The translations under genes were made by a program, and so were the position numbers. A stretch of DNA of 64,000 bases from Haloarcula rubra (GTDB lineage Archaea; Halobacteriota; Halobacteria; Halobacteriales; Haloarculaceae), in NCBI RefSeq assembly GCF_019599465.1, contig NZ_RKLR01000002.1, positions 310,001 to 374,000 of the forward strand, read 5' to 3'. Under the pieces are notes generated by a model, which made no database searches, was not told the origin of the DNA, and saw only the letters and a list, made by a program, of their open reading frames with translations. Positions within the stretch are counted from its first letter, which is position 1. Every line of letters begins with the position of its first letter. Shown piece after piece: positions 16,976 to 26,463 of the stretch.

Positions 16976-18459
16976 CGGCGACGAGCGAGCAGTCCGAGCG
17001 GTTCACGCAGGGTCGCCTGCTCTGGCCGCTGGTGACGCTGGCCGCGCCGCTGGTCGCCACACAGCTCCTCCAGACGCTGTACAACCTCGCCGACACCTTC
17101 TGGGTCGGCCGCCTCGGGCAGGACGCCGTGAGCGCCCTCTCCTTCTCGTGGCCCATCGTCTTCCTGCTGGTGAGCGTCGGCGGCGGGATGACCGGTGCCG
17201 GCACCATCCTCATCTCACAGCACACGGGTGCGGAGAACGACGGCCGCGTGAGCCACGTCGCCGGCCAGACGCTGGTGTTCGTCACCGCCCTCTCGGTGGC
17301 CATCTCCGTCGTGGGCTACCTCCTGACGCCGACGCTGTTGCAGGTCATCGGCACCGAGGCGGGCACGCCAATCCACGAGATGGCCGTGACCTACACCCGC
17401 TACGTCTTCCTCGGCCTGTACTTCATGCTCGGCTTCTTCGTCTTTCAGGCGCTGTTGCGTGGCTGGGGCGACACGAAGACGCCGATGTACCTGATGGTCG
17501 GCAGCGTCGCGCTCAACGTCGTGCTGGACCCGCTACTCATCCTCGGCTTCGCCGACAACCCCCTGTTCGCGTGGTTCGGTCTAGAGAGCCTCGCCGCGAG
17601 CGCGCTGGCGGCGACGGGGTTCACCGGCCTCGGCGTCGAGGGCGCCGCCATCGCCACGATATTCTCCCGCGGGCTGGCCGCCGCGGTGGGCCTCTGGCTG
17701 CTGTTCTCGGGCCGGGTCGGCATCGAACTCTCGCTGTCGGACCTCCGGCCCGACCTGTCGGAGATTCGCAAAATCGTCGGCGTCGGCGCGCCCCTCAGCG
17801 TCGAGACCAGCACGCAGGCGCTGTCGGTGACGGTGATGACCGCGCTGGTCGCGCTCGTCGGCTCCGACGCCGTCGCCGCCTACGGCATCGGCGGCCGCCT
17901 CACCTCGTTGGTGTGGCTCCCGATGATAGGGATGGGGATGGCCGTCGAGACTGTCGTCGGCCAGAACCTCGGCGCCGGGGAGCGCGCTCGGGCCCGCCGG
18001 ACGGTCCTGCTCGCCAGCGGCATCCTCGTCGCGGTGTTCCTCGTCGCCAGCGTCGTCGTGACGTGGTTCGCCCCAGCCATCGTCGGCGTATTCATCACCG
18101 GCGAGGGTGCCGCCGCCGTCGTCGACCACGGCACGGCGTTCCTCCGCATCGTCGCGCCGACGTGGGCCGTGATGGCCGTCTTCCACATGATAAACGGCGC
18201 GTTCCACGGTGCGGGGTCGACCCGCCTCTCGATGGCGCTGGGCCTGCTGACGCTGTGGGGCTTCCGCATCGTGGTCGCCGCGGCGCTCGTCGTCGTGGTC
18301 GGCATGGGCGCGCCCGGCGCGTGGTACGGTATCGCCGCCTCCAACGTCGCCGCCGCCGTCGCCGGCGTCGCGTTCTTCCTGCGCGGCGGGTGGCTGGACG
18401 ACGTCATCGACGAGGAACAGGGTGAGGCCGAGACGAGCGACGCTGCTGTGGCGGCGTAG
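16972..18459 (+). CDS. MATE family efflux transporter (second of a tandem pair)
   Basis: A 495-residue exporter with 12 predicted helices, paralogous to the preceding gene; shared blocks include SQHTGAENDGR, LLRGWGDTKTPMYLM and GAFHGAGSTRLSMAL. The start at 16972 is chosen over GTG 16963 because GGAGG ends eight bases before it. Expression is probably under the TetR-type operator at 16905-16928. Like its twin it should expel cationic or other toxic compounds; the substrate cannot be read from sequence. The tail is acidic. Confidence 0.92.
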   Translation: MTATSEQSERFTQGRLLWPLVTLAAPLVATQLLQTLYNLADTFWVGRLGQDAVSALSFSWPIVFLLVSVGGGMTGAGTILISQHTGAENDGRVSHVAGQTLVFVTALSVAISVVGYLLTPTLLQVIGTEAGTPIHEMAVTYTRYVFLGLYFMLGFFVFQALLRGWGDTKTPMYLMVGSVALNVVLDPLLILGFADNPLFAWFGLESLAASALAATGFTGLGVEGAAIATIFSRGLAAAVGLWLLFSGRVGIELSLSDLRPDLSEIRKIVGVGAPLSVETSTQALSVTVMTALVALVGSDAVAAYGIGGRLTSLVWLPMIGMGMAVETVVGQNLGAGERARARRTVLLASGILVAVFLVASVVVTWFAPAIVGVFITGEGAAAVVDHGTAFLRIVAPTWAVMAVFHMINGAFHGAGSTRLSMALGLLTLWGFRIVVAAALVVVVGMGAPGAWYGIAASNVAAAVAGVAFFLRGGWLDDVIDEEQGEAETSDAAVAA

Positions 18460-18620
18460 ACGGCTTAGAAAAGGCGTTCTCGGCTCTTTCTCGCGGCTTC
18501 CTGCGGTCGCCGCTCGCGTTTTCCGAAATCTTCGCTTCGCTCGGCTATCGCTACTGCTCGCGGGTCGTTACACTCCCCGCTGCGCGTCTGGCGGGCCACT
18601 CGCTCCGCTCGTGCCCCGCC
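18460..18620. other. Intergenic spacer with short degenerate repeats
   Basis: Between the MATE gene and ahcY lie 161 bases with no convincing gene. The stretch is built from short imperfect repeats of the type CGCTCGGC/TTCGCTTCGCTCGG (for example 18530-18545 and 18600-18610). A weak T-rich run (TTTTCC at about 18518) might end transcripts of either convergent gene, but no clean hairpin is seen. Confidence 0.4.
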
Positions 18621-19898
18621 CTACGTCCCGTGCTGCCAGGAATCCATGTACTCGGCCTGAGTATCCGTCAGCGAGTCGAACGCGACGCCCTCCGCGTCCA
18701 GTTTGATCTCCGCGACTTCCTTGTCCAGTCTGTCGGGCACGTCGTGGACGCCGGCGTCGTAGGCGTCGCCGTTCTCCAACATCTCACGGACGCAGACGGC
18801 CTGAATCCCGAAGCTCTGGTCCATCACTTCGACGGGGTGGCCGAGCGCGATGGGCGTCGCGAGGTTCACGAGACGACCCTCCGCGAGGACGTTCAGGCGG
18901 CGGCCGTCGGCCATCTCGTAGGCCTGCACGCCGTCGCGGGCCTCGTAGGTGTCCACCGCGAGGTCCGAGAGGGCATCGAGGTCGACCTCCACGTCGAAGT
19001 GGCCGGCGTTGGCGAGCAAGACGCCGTCCTGCATCTTCTCGAAGTGCTCCTCGACGACGACGTCGCGGTTGCCCGTCGTGGTGATGAACACGTCGCCCTC
19101 TTCGGCCGCTTCCGCCATCGGCATCACGTCGTACCCCTCCATGTGGGCCTCTAAAGCCCGGCGGGGTTCGACTTCGGTGACGACGACGTCGGCGTTCTGG
19201 CCGCTGGCCTTCTTCGCGACGCCCTTCCCGCAGTGGCCGTAGCCGGCGACGACGACGGTCTTGCCGGCCCACGAGAGGTTGGTCGTCATGGCGATGGAGG
19301 CCAGCGAGGACTCGCCGGTGCCGTGGACGTTGTCGAACAGGCGCTTCATCGGCGTGTCGTTCACGGCGAAGACTGGGTAGTCGAGTTCGCCGTCCTCGTC
19401 CATCGCGCGCAGGCGGTGGACGCCGGTGGTCGTCTCCTCGCACCCGCCGACGATGGTGTCGACGAGTTCGGGGTAGTCCTCGTGGATGGCAGCGACGAGG
19501 TCCATCCCGTCGTCGACGGTAATCGTCGGTTCGTGGTCGATGACGGCCTCGATGGCGGCGTAGTACGCCTCGTCGTCGACGCCGCGTTCGGCGTAGGAGG
19601 TGACGCCGTCGACGGCGTCCAGCGCCGCCGACACGTCGTCGTGCGTACTGAGCGGGTTACAGCCGGTGATGGCGACTTCCGCGCCGCCTTTCGCCAGCAG
19701 TTCGGCGAGAATCGCCGTCTTCGCTTCGACGTGCATCGCCATGCCGATGCGCTCGCCGGCGAAGGGCTGGTCGGCCTCGAAATCCTCGCGCAGCGAGGCA
19801 CAGATGGGCATGTGCTGTGCTGCCCAGTCCATCTTCCGCCGGCCCGACTCGCGGGCGGCCTCGACGTCGTCGAGTCGCTCCGAAATGGGCGTGGTCAT
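18621..19898 (-). CDS. ahcY: Adenosylhomocysteinase
   Basis: Hydrolyses S-adenosylhomocysteine to adenosine and homocysteine, relieving product inhibition of methyltransferases. The 425-residue protein has the substrate domain (MAMHVEAKTAILAELLAKGG, CNPLSTHDDVSAAL, VFAVNDTPMKRLFDN), the NAD-binding VVVAGYGHCGKGVAKKA and the C-terminal GHPVEVMDQSFGIQ and AEYMDSWQHGT. It lacks the mammalian insertion, as archaeal forms do. A GTTTTACG element about 28 bases before the ATG indicates leaderless expression. The deaminase at 21285-22586 could handle the released nucleosides, making a small methyl-cycle neighbourhood. Confidence 0.96.
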   Translation of the reverse strand: MTTPISERLDDVEAARESGRRKMDWAAQHMPICASLREDFEADQPFAGERIGMAMHVEAKTAILAELLAKGGAEVAITGCNPLSTHDDVSAALDAVDGVTSYAERGVDDEAYYAAIEAVIDHEPTITVDDGMDLVAAIHEDYPELVDTIVGGCEETTTGVHRLRAMDEDGELDYPVFAVNDTPMKRLFDNVHGTGESSLASIAMTTNLSWAGKTVVVAGYGHCGKGVAKKASGQNADVVVTEVEPRRALEAHMEGYDVMPMAEAAEEGDVFITTTGNRDVVVEEHFEKMQDGVLLANAGHFDVEVDLDALSDLAVDTYEARDGVQAYEMADGRRLNVLAEGRLVNLATPIALGHPVEVMDQSFGIQAVCVREMLENGDAYDAGVHDVPDRLDKEVAEIKLDAEGVAFDSLTDTQAEYMDSWQHGT

Positions 19899-19946
19899 GC
19901 CCGACAGAAAGCGGAGAGTTCGTAAAACGCTACCGAAGGCGTCCGG

Positions 19947-21158
19947 TTATCGGCCCTTCGCGTTCCCGTTCGCGTGGTCCGGCGGCCCGCTCTCGCCGTC
20001 CTCGTCCGCTTCGTCGTCGTCATCGTCGTCGTCCTGTTCGGGCTCTTCGTCCTCGGTCTCCGCGTCCTCGGTCTCCTCCTCGGTTTCTTCCTCGGTCTCA
20101 TCTTCGTCCGCGTCGTCCTCGTCGTCGCTCTCGGTCTCGTCCTCGTCGTCCTCGTCAGGGCCACGGTCCTCGGGCGGGCCCGCGTCGTCGGGGGCGTTCC
20201 CGGGGTTGTTCTGGGTGACGTACTCGGACACCTCCGGCCCGATGCCGGTGGCGCCGTTCTCCAGCAGGTAGTGGACGAAGGCGGAGACGCCGTCGAACTC
20301 CTCGTCCTCGGCGGTCTGGTTGACGTATTCGAGTGCGAGCGTGGTGGAATCGGCGGCGTCGTCGGCGCTGGCGTTCACCTCGACAGTGACGTTCTCGCTG
20401 GGGGCGGCCAGCGACACCTCGCCGTCGGCGTCGGTCTCGTAGTCGCCGGTCCCCTCGTAGGTGGCGTTGCCGTCGGTCGAGACCGAGACGTTGGCGTCCT
20501 CGATGGCCGTGTCGTTGCGCGTCACGTCGACGGTGACGGTCCCGTCGTCGTTCTGGGCCGCCGAGACGTCGATGTCGTCGACCAGCGTGACGTTCAGTTC
20601 GGCGGTCTCGCCGTCGGTCACGGTCAGGGTCACGGGTTCGTCGTCCTCGGGCGTCGGGAGGACCACGGTGCCGTTCGCGTCCGTCTCGTAGCTCCCGGTG
20701 CCGTCGTAGTCGCTGTTGGCCTCGCGCGTGCTGACGTTGACCGTCGCGTTCTCGACGGCGGCGTCGTCCCGCGTGACCGTCACGACGACGTCACGGTTCT
20801 GTTCGACGTCGACCGCGAAGTCGGGGTCGAGCTCGGCCGTCGTCGCCGCCGTCTCGCCGTCGTCGCTGGCGGTGACGGTGACGTTCACGCGCTCGTCGGG
20901 CGTCGGGAGCGCGACGGTGCCGTTCGCGTCCGTCTCGTAGCTGCCGGACCCGGCGTAACTGCCGTCGACGGTGGCGACGGTCACCGTCGCGTTCTCGACG
21001 GTGGAACCGTTCCGCGTTACTTCGACGGTCACGTCGTCGTCCTGTGTGACGGTCACGGCGATCGATTCGTCGGCGGTGTCGGCGGCGGCCGCCGCCGGCG
21101 CGAGCGCAGCGCCGAACAGTGCGGCGACCGTGAGGAGGGCGATCACTTGGTTTCGCAT
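19947..21158 (-). CDS. Secreted protein with three Ig-like repeats and an acidic tail
   Basis: A 403-residue protein with a Sec-type signal peptide (MRNQVIALLTVAALFGAALA, then Ala-rich cleavage region). Three tandem repeats of about 80 residues follow, each with T-V-x-V-T-R-(N/D), (E)NATV-(N/T)V and GSYETDANGTV-type cores, typical of carboxypeptidase-regulatory or bacterial Ig-like folds. The last 75 residues are mostly Asp and Glu, ending PPDHANGNAKGR, with no membrane anchor. Many N-x-T/S sequons suggest glycosylation. The ATG at 21158 is preferred over an in-frame one six codons upstream because it starts the signal peptide cleanly. Function is unknown; a surface adhesin or stalk role is possible. 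Confidence 0.78.
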   Translation of the reverse strand: MRNQVIALLTVAALFGAALAPAAAAADTADESIAVTVTQDDDVTVEVTRNGSTVENATVTVATVDGSYAGSGSYETDANGTVALPTPDERVNVTVTASDDGETAATTAELDPDFAVDVEQNRDVVVTVTRDDAAVENATVNVSTREANSDYDGTGSYETDANGTVVLPTPEDDEPVTLTVTDGETAELNVTLVDDIDVSAAQNDDGTVTVDVTRNDTAIEDANVSVSTDGNATYEGTGDYETDADGEVSLAAPSENVTVEVNASADDAADSTTLALEYVNQTAEDEEFDGVSAFVHYLLENGATGIGPEVSEYVTQNNPGNAPDDAGPPEDRGPDEDDEDETESDDEDDADEDETEEETEEETEDAETEDEEPEQDDDDDDDEADEDGESGPPDHANGNAKGR

Positions 21159-21284
21159 TACGTCCCAGTCGTCCACCGGATACCCCTCTAAACCCCCCTC
21201 TCGTTCACACCGTTCAGTCCGATTCCCACGTTCGAATATACCGGCGTAGAACGCCCGATACGGTTCAAGACTCGCTCTGAACGT

Positions 21285-22586
21285 TTAACTCTCCTCGGCT
21301 CGCTCGACGAGCGCCGTCGCGTGCTCGCTCGCTCGCTCGCGGACCGCCGCCTCGTCGAACACCGTCAGGTCGCGGTCGCGCATCAGCACCGCGCCGTCAC
21401 AGACGGTGTGGCGCACGTCGCTCCCGCGGGCGGCGTAGGCCAGATGCGAGACGAGGTCGTGGGCCGGCGTCAGGTGGGGCGCGTCGAGGTCGAGGACCGC
21501 GAGGTCGGCGTTCGCGCCGGGTTCGATACGGCCGCCGTCGAAGCCCAGCAGGTCGGCCCCGTTCTCGGTGGCCATCCGGACGACCGTCTCGGCGGCGACG
21601 GCGCTGGCGTCGTCGGCCGCCAGTTTCCCGAGCATCGCCGCGTCGCGCATCTCGTCGAACATGTCGAGGTCGTTGTTCGAGGCCGCGCCGTCGGTACCCA
21701 GACCGACGGTGACGCCGCCGTCTAGCAGCCGCTGGACCGGGGCCATCCCGCTGGCGAGTTTCATGTTCGATGCCGGGCAGTGGACCGCGCCGGTGCCCGT
21801 CTCGGCCAGCCGGTCGATCTCGTCGTCGTCGACGTGGACGCAGTGTGCGAGGAAGGTGTCCTCGCCGAGTAGCCCCACGTCGTCGGCGTATTCGAGCGGG
21901 CGCATCCCGTGTTCCTCGACGATGGGGGCGACCTCGGCTTCGGTCTCGTTGGCGTGGAGGTGCATCGGCAGGCCCGCCTCGACGGCTTCGGGGACGAACT
22001 CCCGCAGGTACTCCTCGCCGACGGTGGTGAGGCTGTGGGGCTGGAACGTCGTCCGAACCCGGCCGTCGGCCGCGCCGTCGAGTTCCAGCGCCACGTCCAG
22101 ACTCTCCTGCACGTCGGCGCGAGCGCCCTCGTCGTCCTTCCCGACGGTGACGGCGGTGTGGCCCAGCACGGCCCGCACGCCGGCCTGCTCGACGGCCGCC
22201 GCTATCTCGTCGACGTGGAAGTACATGTCCGAGAGCGCCGTCGTGCCCGACTTCACCATCTCGACGAGGCCGAGTTCCGCGCCGACGCGGACGTCCTCGG
22301 GGGTGAGTTCGGCCTCGACGGGCCAGATGTCCTCCTGCAACCACGCGTCCAGCGGCTTGTCGTCGGCGTAGCCCCGCAGGAGGGTCATCGCCACGTGGGT
22401 GTGGGCGTTGACCAGTCCCGGGATGACGAGGCCACCGCTGGCGTCGAGTTCGTCGTCGCCCGCGAGTTCGCCGGGGGCCTCGACGGCCAGTATCTCGCCG
22501 GCGCTCTGGTCGACGAGGACGTCGGCGCGTTCGACTGTCAGGTCCGGACGGAGGACCCGTCCACCGCTCACGAGGAGTTCGCTCAT
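21285..22586 (-). CDS. Amidohydrolase: 5'-deoxyadenosine / SAH / MTA deaminase type
   Basis: A 433-residue member of the TRZ/ATZ/MtaD amidohydrolase family, which deaminates adenosine derivatives such as S-adenosylhomocysteine, methylthioadenosine or 5'-deoxyadenosine. Metal-binding motifs are complete: [50 protein letters not shown] and [20 protein letters not shown]. Proximity to ahcY supports a role in SAM by-product salvage. The exact substrate preference within this group cannot be read from the motifs. It is divergent from the MFS gene. Confidence 0.87.
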   Translation of the reverse strand: MSELLVSGGRVLRPDLTVERADVLVDQSAGEILAVEAPGELAGDDELDASGGLVIPGLVNAHTHVAMTLLRGYADDKPLDAWLQEDIWPVEAELTPEDVRVGAELGLVEMVKSGTTALSDMYFHVDEIAAAVEQAGVRAVLGHTAVTVGKDDEGARADVQESLDVALELDGAADGRVRTTFQPHSLTTVGEEYLREFVPEAVEAGLPMHLHANETEAEVAPIVEEHGMRPLEYADDVGLLGEDTFLAHCVHVDDDEIDRLAETGTGAVHCPASNMKLASGMAPVQRLLDGGVTVGLGTDGAASNNDLDMFDEMRDAAMLGKLAADDASAVAAETVVRMATENGADLLGFDGGRIEPGANADLAVLDLDAPHLTPAHDLVSHLAYAARGSDVRHTVCDGAVLMRDRDLTVFDEAAVRERASEHATALVERAEES

Positions 22587-22684
22587 GGCCGGCGGTTGGG
22601 TGGCCCCGCTCTTAGTTCGGCCGGGTCCGCCGTCGCCCCTTCCGTCACCGTCTTATCGGTCGCGCGCCTTCGCTCGGTACTCCG

Positions 22685-23884
22685 ATGGCCGTCACCGACA
22701 CCGTGCGTCGCGCCGTCAGCGGCCTCCGCGAGGGCCATCCCGGCAGCCTACTCGGGGCCGTCGCCGCCGGGTGGTTCCTCGTCCTCGGGATGCGGTTCGT
22801 CGTCCCGGCGGTGTTGCCGACCATCAGCGAGGAGTTCGGCCTCTCGAACGCGGCGGCGGGGCTGGCGGTGACGGTGCTGTGGCTCACCTACGCCGCGATG
22901 CAGTTCCCGACGGGGGCGCTCATCGACCGCGTCGGCGAGCGCACTCTGCTGGTCGCCGCGGCCGTCCTCTCGGGGGCGGGCCTGCTGGCGTACTTCGTCT
23001 CGACGACCTACGCTCTGTTCCTGCTGGCGACGGCCGCGTTCGGCCTCGGGACCGGACTGTACGGTCCCACGCGGGGGACGGTCCTCTCGCGGACGTTCGA
23101 CGCGAACGAGGGGACTGCCTTCGGCGCGGTGATGGCCGCGGGCTCTATCGGTGCCGCCGCACTCCCGTTCGTCGCCAGCGTCGCCACCGCCCGGTACGGC
23201 TGGCGGGTCGCGCTGGGCGGCGTCGCGCCCCTCTTTCTGGTCGTGGCGCTCGCCCTCTGGCTCTCGGTTTCGGACCGGCCGACGGCGACGGACGGCCGCC
23301 GTCTCCGCGAGGACCTGCGGGCGGCCGTCGCCGGGATTCGCCAGCGACGGCTCCTGTTGGCCGTCGCCGGTGCGACCGTCATGCTGTTCGTCTTTCAGGC
23401 GGCGACGGCGTTCCTGACGACCTACCTCGTCACGGTGAAGACGCTGGACCAGAGCACCGCCGGGGCCGTCCTCGCGGCGCTGTTCGTCGGCGGCGCCGTC
23501 TCCCAGTTCGTGACCGGCCGCCTCGCCGACCGCTACGGCTCCCCACCCGTGCTGACCGCCGTGGCGCTCGTGAGCGCGGTGCCGCTGGCGTTGCTGCCCC
23601 GACTCGACGGAACCGTCGCGCTGGCCGCCGGCGCGGCTGCCATCGGTATCCGGATGAGCGCCGGCCCCCTCTCGAACGCCTACGTCGTCGACGTCCTCCC
23701 CGACGACGTGCAGGGGACCGGGTGGGGCTTGCTTCGCTCCGCCTTCTTCGCCGTCGGGTCGCTCGGGTCGACGCTGGTCGGACTGCTCGCCGACGCCGGC
23801 CTGTTCGACGCCGCGTTCTACCTGATGGCCGGGCTGACGGCGCTGGCGGCGCTGGCCTACCTCGCGCTCCCCCACCGGGCGTGA
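22685..23884 (+). CDS. MFS transporter
   Basis: A 399-residue permease with 12 predicted helices. The N-terminal half has [20 protein letters not shown] and the loop motif [13 protein letters not shown], the major facilitator signature between helices two and three. The second half repeats it as [14 protein letters not shown]. The substrate is not evident. A CTTATCGG element lies about 32 bases before the ATG. Its end is 44 bases from the hisG start on the same strand, so read-through is possible without implying shared function. Confidence 0.88.
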   Translation: MAVTDTVRRAVSGLREGHPGSLLGAVAAGWFLVLGMRFVVPAVLPTISEEFGLSNAAAGLAVTVLWLTYAAMQFPTGALIDRVGERTLLVAAAVLSGAGLLAYFVSTTYALFLLATAAFGLGTGLYGPTRGTVLSRTFDANEGTAFGAVMAAGSIGAAALPFVASVATARYGWRVALGGVAPLFLVVALALWLSVSDRPTATDGRRLREDLRAAVAGIRQRRLLLAVAGATVMLFVFQAATAFLTTYLVTVKTLDQSTAGAVLAALFVGGAVSQFVTGRLADRYGSPPVLTAVALVSAVPLALLPRLDGTVALAAGAAAIGIRMSAGPLSNAYVVDVLPDDVQGTGWGLLRSAFFAVGSLGSTLVGLLADAGLFDAAFYLMAGLTALAALAYLALPHRA

Positions 23885-23928
23885 CCCGCGAGGGAAAGAC
23901 AGTTGGCCCGCCGCCGCCCAGAGGGCGT

Positions 23929-24777
23929 ATGCGCATCGCCGTCCCCAACAAGGGCCGCCTGCACGACCCGAGCGTCGAACTACTCGAACGGGCCGGCCTC
24001 CACCTCGTCGACGGGGCCGACCGCCAACTGTACGCCCAGACGGTCGACCCCGACGTCACCGTCCTCTACGCTCGCGCCGCCGACATCCCGGAGTACGTCG
24101 CCGACGGCGCCGCCGATATCGGCATCACCGGCCTCGACCAGGTGCGAGAGGCCGAGGTCGACCTCGTGGACCTGCGCGACCTCGACTTCGGCCGCTGTCG
24201 CCTCGTCCTCGCGGCGCCCGAGGACGACGACAGCGTCACCGCCGTCGCCGACTTCGAGGGCGGCCGCGTCGCCACGGAGTTCCCGAACATCACCCGTCGG
24301 TTCTTCGAGGAACAGGGCGTCGACGTCGATATCACCGAAGTCTCCGGTGCCACGGAACTGACTCCCCACGTCGACATCGCCGACGGCATCGTCGACATCA
24401 CCTCCACCGGGACGACCCTCCGGATGAACCGTCTCGAAATCGTCGCCGAGGTGCTCCAGAGTTCCGTGCGCCTGTTCGCGCGCGAGGACACCGCCGACGC
24501 CGAGAAGGTCCAGCAGGTCGATATGGCGCTGGGCTCGGTCCTCTCCGCGGAGGACAAGCGCTACCTGATGATGAACGCGCCCGAAGACGCCTTAGACGAC
24601 GTGAAAGAGGTCCTGCCGGGGATGGGCGGGCCGACGGTGATGGACATCGCCGGCTCCGACGACGTGGCCGTCCACGCCGTCGTCGAGGAGTCGGCCGTCT
24701 TCGAGACTATCAACGACCTCAAGAGCGTGGGCGCGAGCGACGTCCTCGTCACCGAAATCGAGCGCCTCGTCGAGTGA
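23929..24777 (+). CDS. hisG: ATP phosphoribosyltransferase, long form
   Basis: First enzyme of histidine synthesis, joining ATP and PRPP. The 282-residue length and the C-terminal ACT-like regulatory domain ([20 protein letters not shown]) show the long HisG form, which works without HisZ and is feedback-inhibited by histidine. The catalytic part has [20 protein letters not shown], the [12 protein letters not shown]-type loop and [13 protein letters not shown] for PRPP binding. ATG at 23929 starts the canonical N-terminus. hisH is 36 kb away, so the his genes are scattered, as is usual in haloarchaea. Confidence 0.96.
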   Translation: MRIAVPNKGRLHDPSVELLERAGLHLVDGADRQLYAQTVDPDVTVLYARAADIPEYVADGAADIGITGLDQVREAEVDLVDLRDLDFGRCRLVLAAPEDDDSVTAVADFEGGRVATEFPNITRRFFEEQGVDVDITEVSGATELTPHVDIADGIVDITSTGTTLRMNRLEIVAEVLQSSVRLFAREDTADAEKVQQVDMALGSVLSAEDKRYLMMNAPEDALDDVKEVLPGMGGPTVMDIAGSDDVAVHAVVEESAVFETINDLKSVGASDVLVTEIERLVE

Positions 24778-24795
24778 CGTAGCTGTTCTCCCGAC

Positions 24796-26421
24796 TCAGT
24801 ACACGTCGACGGTGCCGTCCTTCCGTGGTTCCGTCGCCCCCGAAAGCGTCCCGTCCTCGTATCGCGCTATCTGTGCGCCGCCGAAGTAGAGGGGGACGTC
24901 CACGCCGACGTCGTGTCCGCGGCGGGCCAGTTTCGAGGCCACGTCCTCGTCGAAGCGGGCCTCCGTCGCCAACGTCCCGTCCTCGCAGTAGCGCCAGCGC
25001 GGTTCGTCCAGCGCCGCCTGCAACGGCATCTCGCGGTCCAGGAGGTTCGAGAGCACCTGCACGTGGCCCTGCGGTTGCATGTACCCGCCCATCACGCCGA
25101 AGGCCGCCCAGTCGTCGGCACCGAAGCGCGCGAGGCCCGGAATCAGGGTGTGGAACGGCCGCTTGCCCGGTGCGACGACGTTCGGATGGTCGGCGTCCAG
25201 CGAGAACGACGCGCCGCGGTTCTGGAGCGTGAGACCCGTCTCGCCCGCCACGAGGCCGCTCCCGAACCCGTTGAACAGGGAGTTGATGAAGGAGACGACG
25301 TTGCCCTCCCCGTCGGCGACGGTCAGCAGGACGGTGTCGGCGTCCTCGGCCGGCGAGTCGAGCATCCCCACCTCGGCGTTCTCGATGGCCTCCGGACCCA
25401 CTGCTTCGGCCCGTCGCTCGGCCCACTGTTTCGACGCCAGCGGCGGGACATCCTCGTACTCCGGGTCGGTGATGTAGTGGTGGCCGTCGGTGAACGCGAG
25501 TTTCGTCGCCTCGGCCAGCAGGTGCGTCCGTTCGACGGGGTCCTCGGTGTCGGGGACGCCGAGGGATTCGGCGACGTTCAGCGCCTCCAGCGCGACGAGG
25601 CCCTGATTGTTCGGCGGGAGTTCGTACACCTCGCTCCCGCCGTAGGTGGTCGAGACGGGGTCCGGGTACTCCACCTCGAACCCGGCGAGGTCCGAGCGTT
25701 CGAGGAGGCCGCCCTCGGACTGGACCGTCTCCGCGATAGCGTCGGCGATGTCGCCCTCGTAGAACGGGTCGGCCCCCTCCTCGGCCAGCGTCTCGAGCGT
25801 CGACCCGAGTTCGGGCAGGCGAACCCGTTCGCCCACCTCGGGCGCTCGTTCGCCGTCGACGAGGTACTGCTCGCGGGCGGCGTCGTTGCGCAGTTCCGGT
25901 TCACAGAGGCCCCACGCCGACGCGATGACCTCGCTGACGGGGAACCCCTCGGTCGCGTAGTGGACGGCGTCGTCGAGGACGGCGTCCATCGAGAGGCGCC
26001 CGAACCGCTCGACGGTGGCCTCCCAGCCACGGGGCGCGCCGGGCACCGTCACCGCCAGCGGGCCGCGGTCGGGCATCTCGGCGTCCGCCGGTGCACAGCC
26101 CTCGCGGTCGGCGACGCGCTCCCGCACCGTCTCCAGCGTCGCCGTCTCGGGCGCGCCGCCGCAGGCCCGCATCGCCCCCACGTCGCCGTCGGCAGTTCGA
26201 TACAGCGCGAAGGCGTCCCCACCCAGTCCCGTACTCATCGGTTCGACGACGTTCAGCGTCGCCGCGGTGGCGACGGCCGCGTCGAAGGCGTTGCCGCCCT
26301 CGCGCAGGACGTCGATGCCCGCCTCGGCGGCGAGCGGTTGGCTCGTGGCGACGACGCCGCGGGTCCCGTAGGCCGTCGACCGACGGGAGGTAAAGCGGTC
26401 CAGATTCGGCTCGCTGTCCAT
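24796..26421 (-). CDS. Gamma-glutamyltransferase family protein
   Basis: N-terminal nucleophile hydrolase of 541 residues that self-cleaves into two subunits. Signatures: REGGNAFDAAVATAATLNVV, STGLGGDAFALYRT, then DTVLLTVADGEGNVVSFINS, where Thr363 would be both cleavage site and nucleophile. GFGSGLVAGETGLTLQNRGA and GGYMQPQGHVQVLSNLL follow. There is no signal peptide, so it is probably cytoplasmic. Haloarchaea use gamma-glutamylcysteine in place of glutathione, which could be a substrate, but related acylases share the fold. It converges on hisG. Confidence 0.9.
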   Translation of the reverse strand: MDSEPNLDRFTSRRSTAYGTRGVVATSQPLAAEAGIDVLREGGNAFDAAVATAATLNVVEPMSTGLGGDAFALYRTADGDVGAMRACGGAPETATLETVRERVADREGCAPADAEMPDRGPLAVTVPGAPRGWEATVERFGRLSMDAVLDDAVHYATEGFPVSEVIASAWGLCEPELRNDAAREQYLVDGERAPEVGERVRLPELGSTLETLAEEGADPFYEGDIADAIAETVQSEGGLLERSDLAGFEVEYPDPVSTTYGGSEVYELPPNNQGLVALEALNVAESLGVPDTEDPVERTHLLAEATKLAFTDGHHYITDPEYEDVPPLASKQWAERRAEAVGPEAIENAEVGMLDSPAEDADTVLLTVADGEGNVVSFINSLFNGFGSGLVAGETGLTLQNRGASFSLDADHPNVVAPGKRPFHTLIPGLARFGADDWAAFGVMGGYMQPQGHVQVLSNLLDREMPLQAALDEPRWRYCEDGTLATEARFDEDVASKLARRGHDVGVDVPLYFGGAQIARYEDGTLSGATEPRKDGTVDVY

Positions 26422-26463
26422 AGACGAACCCGGTGGCTTGGCCGGAAAACTGTTTGGCCGGCC

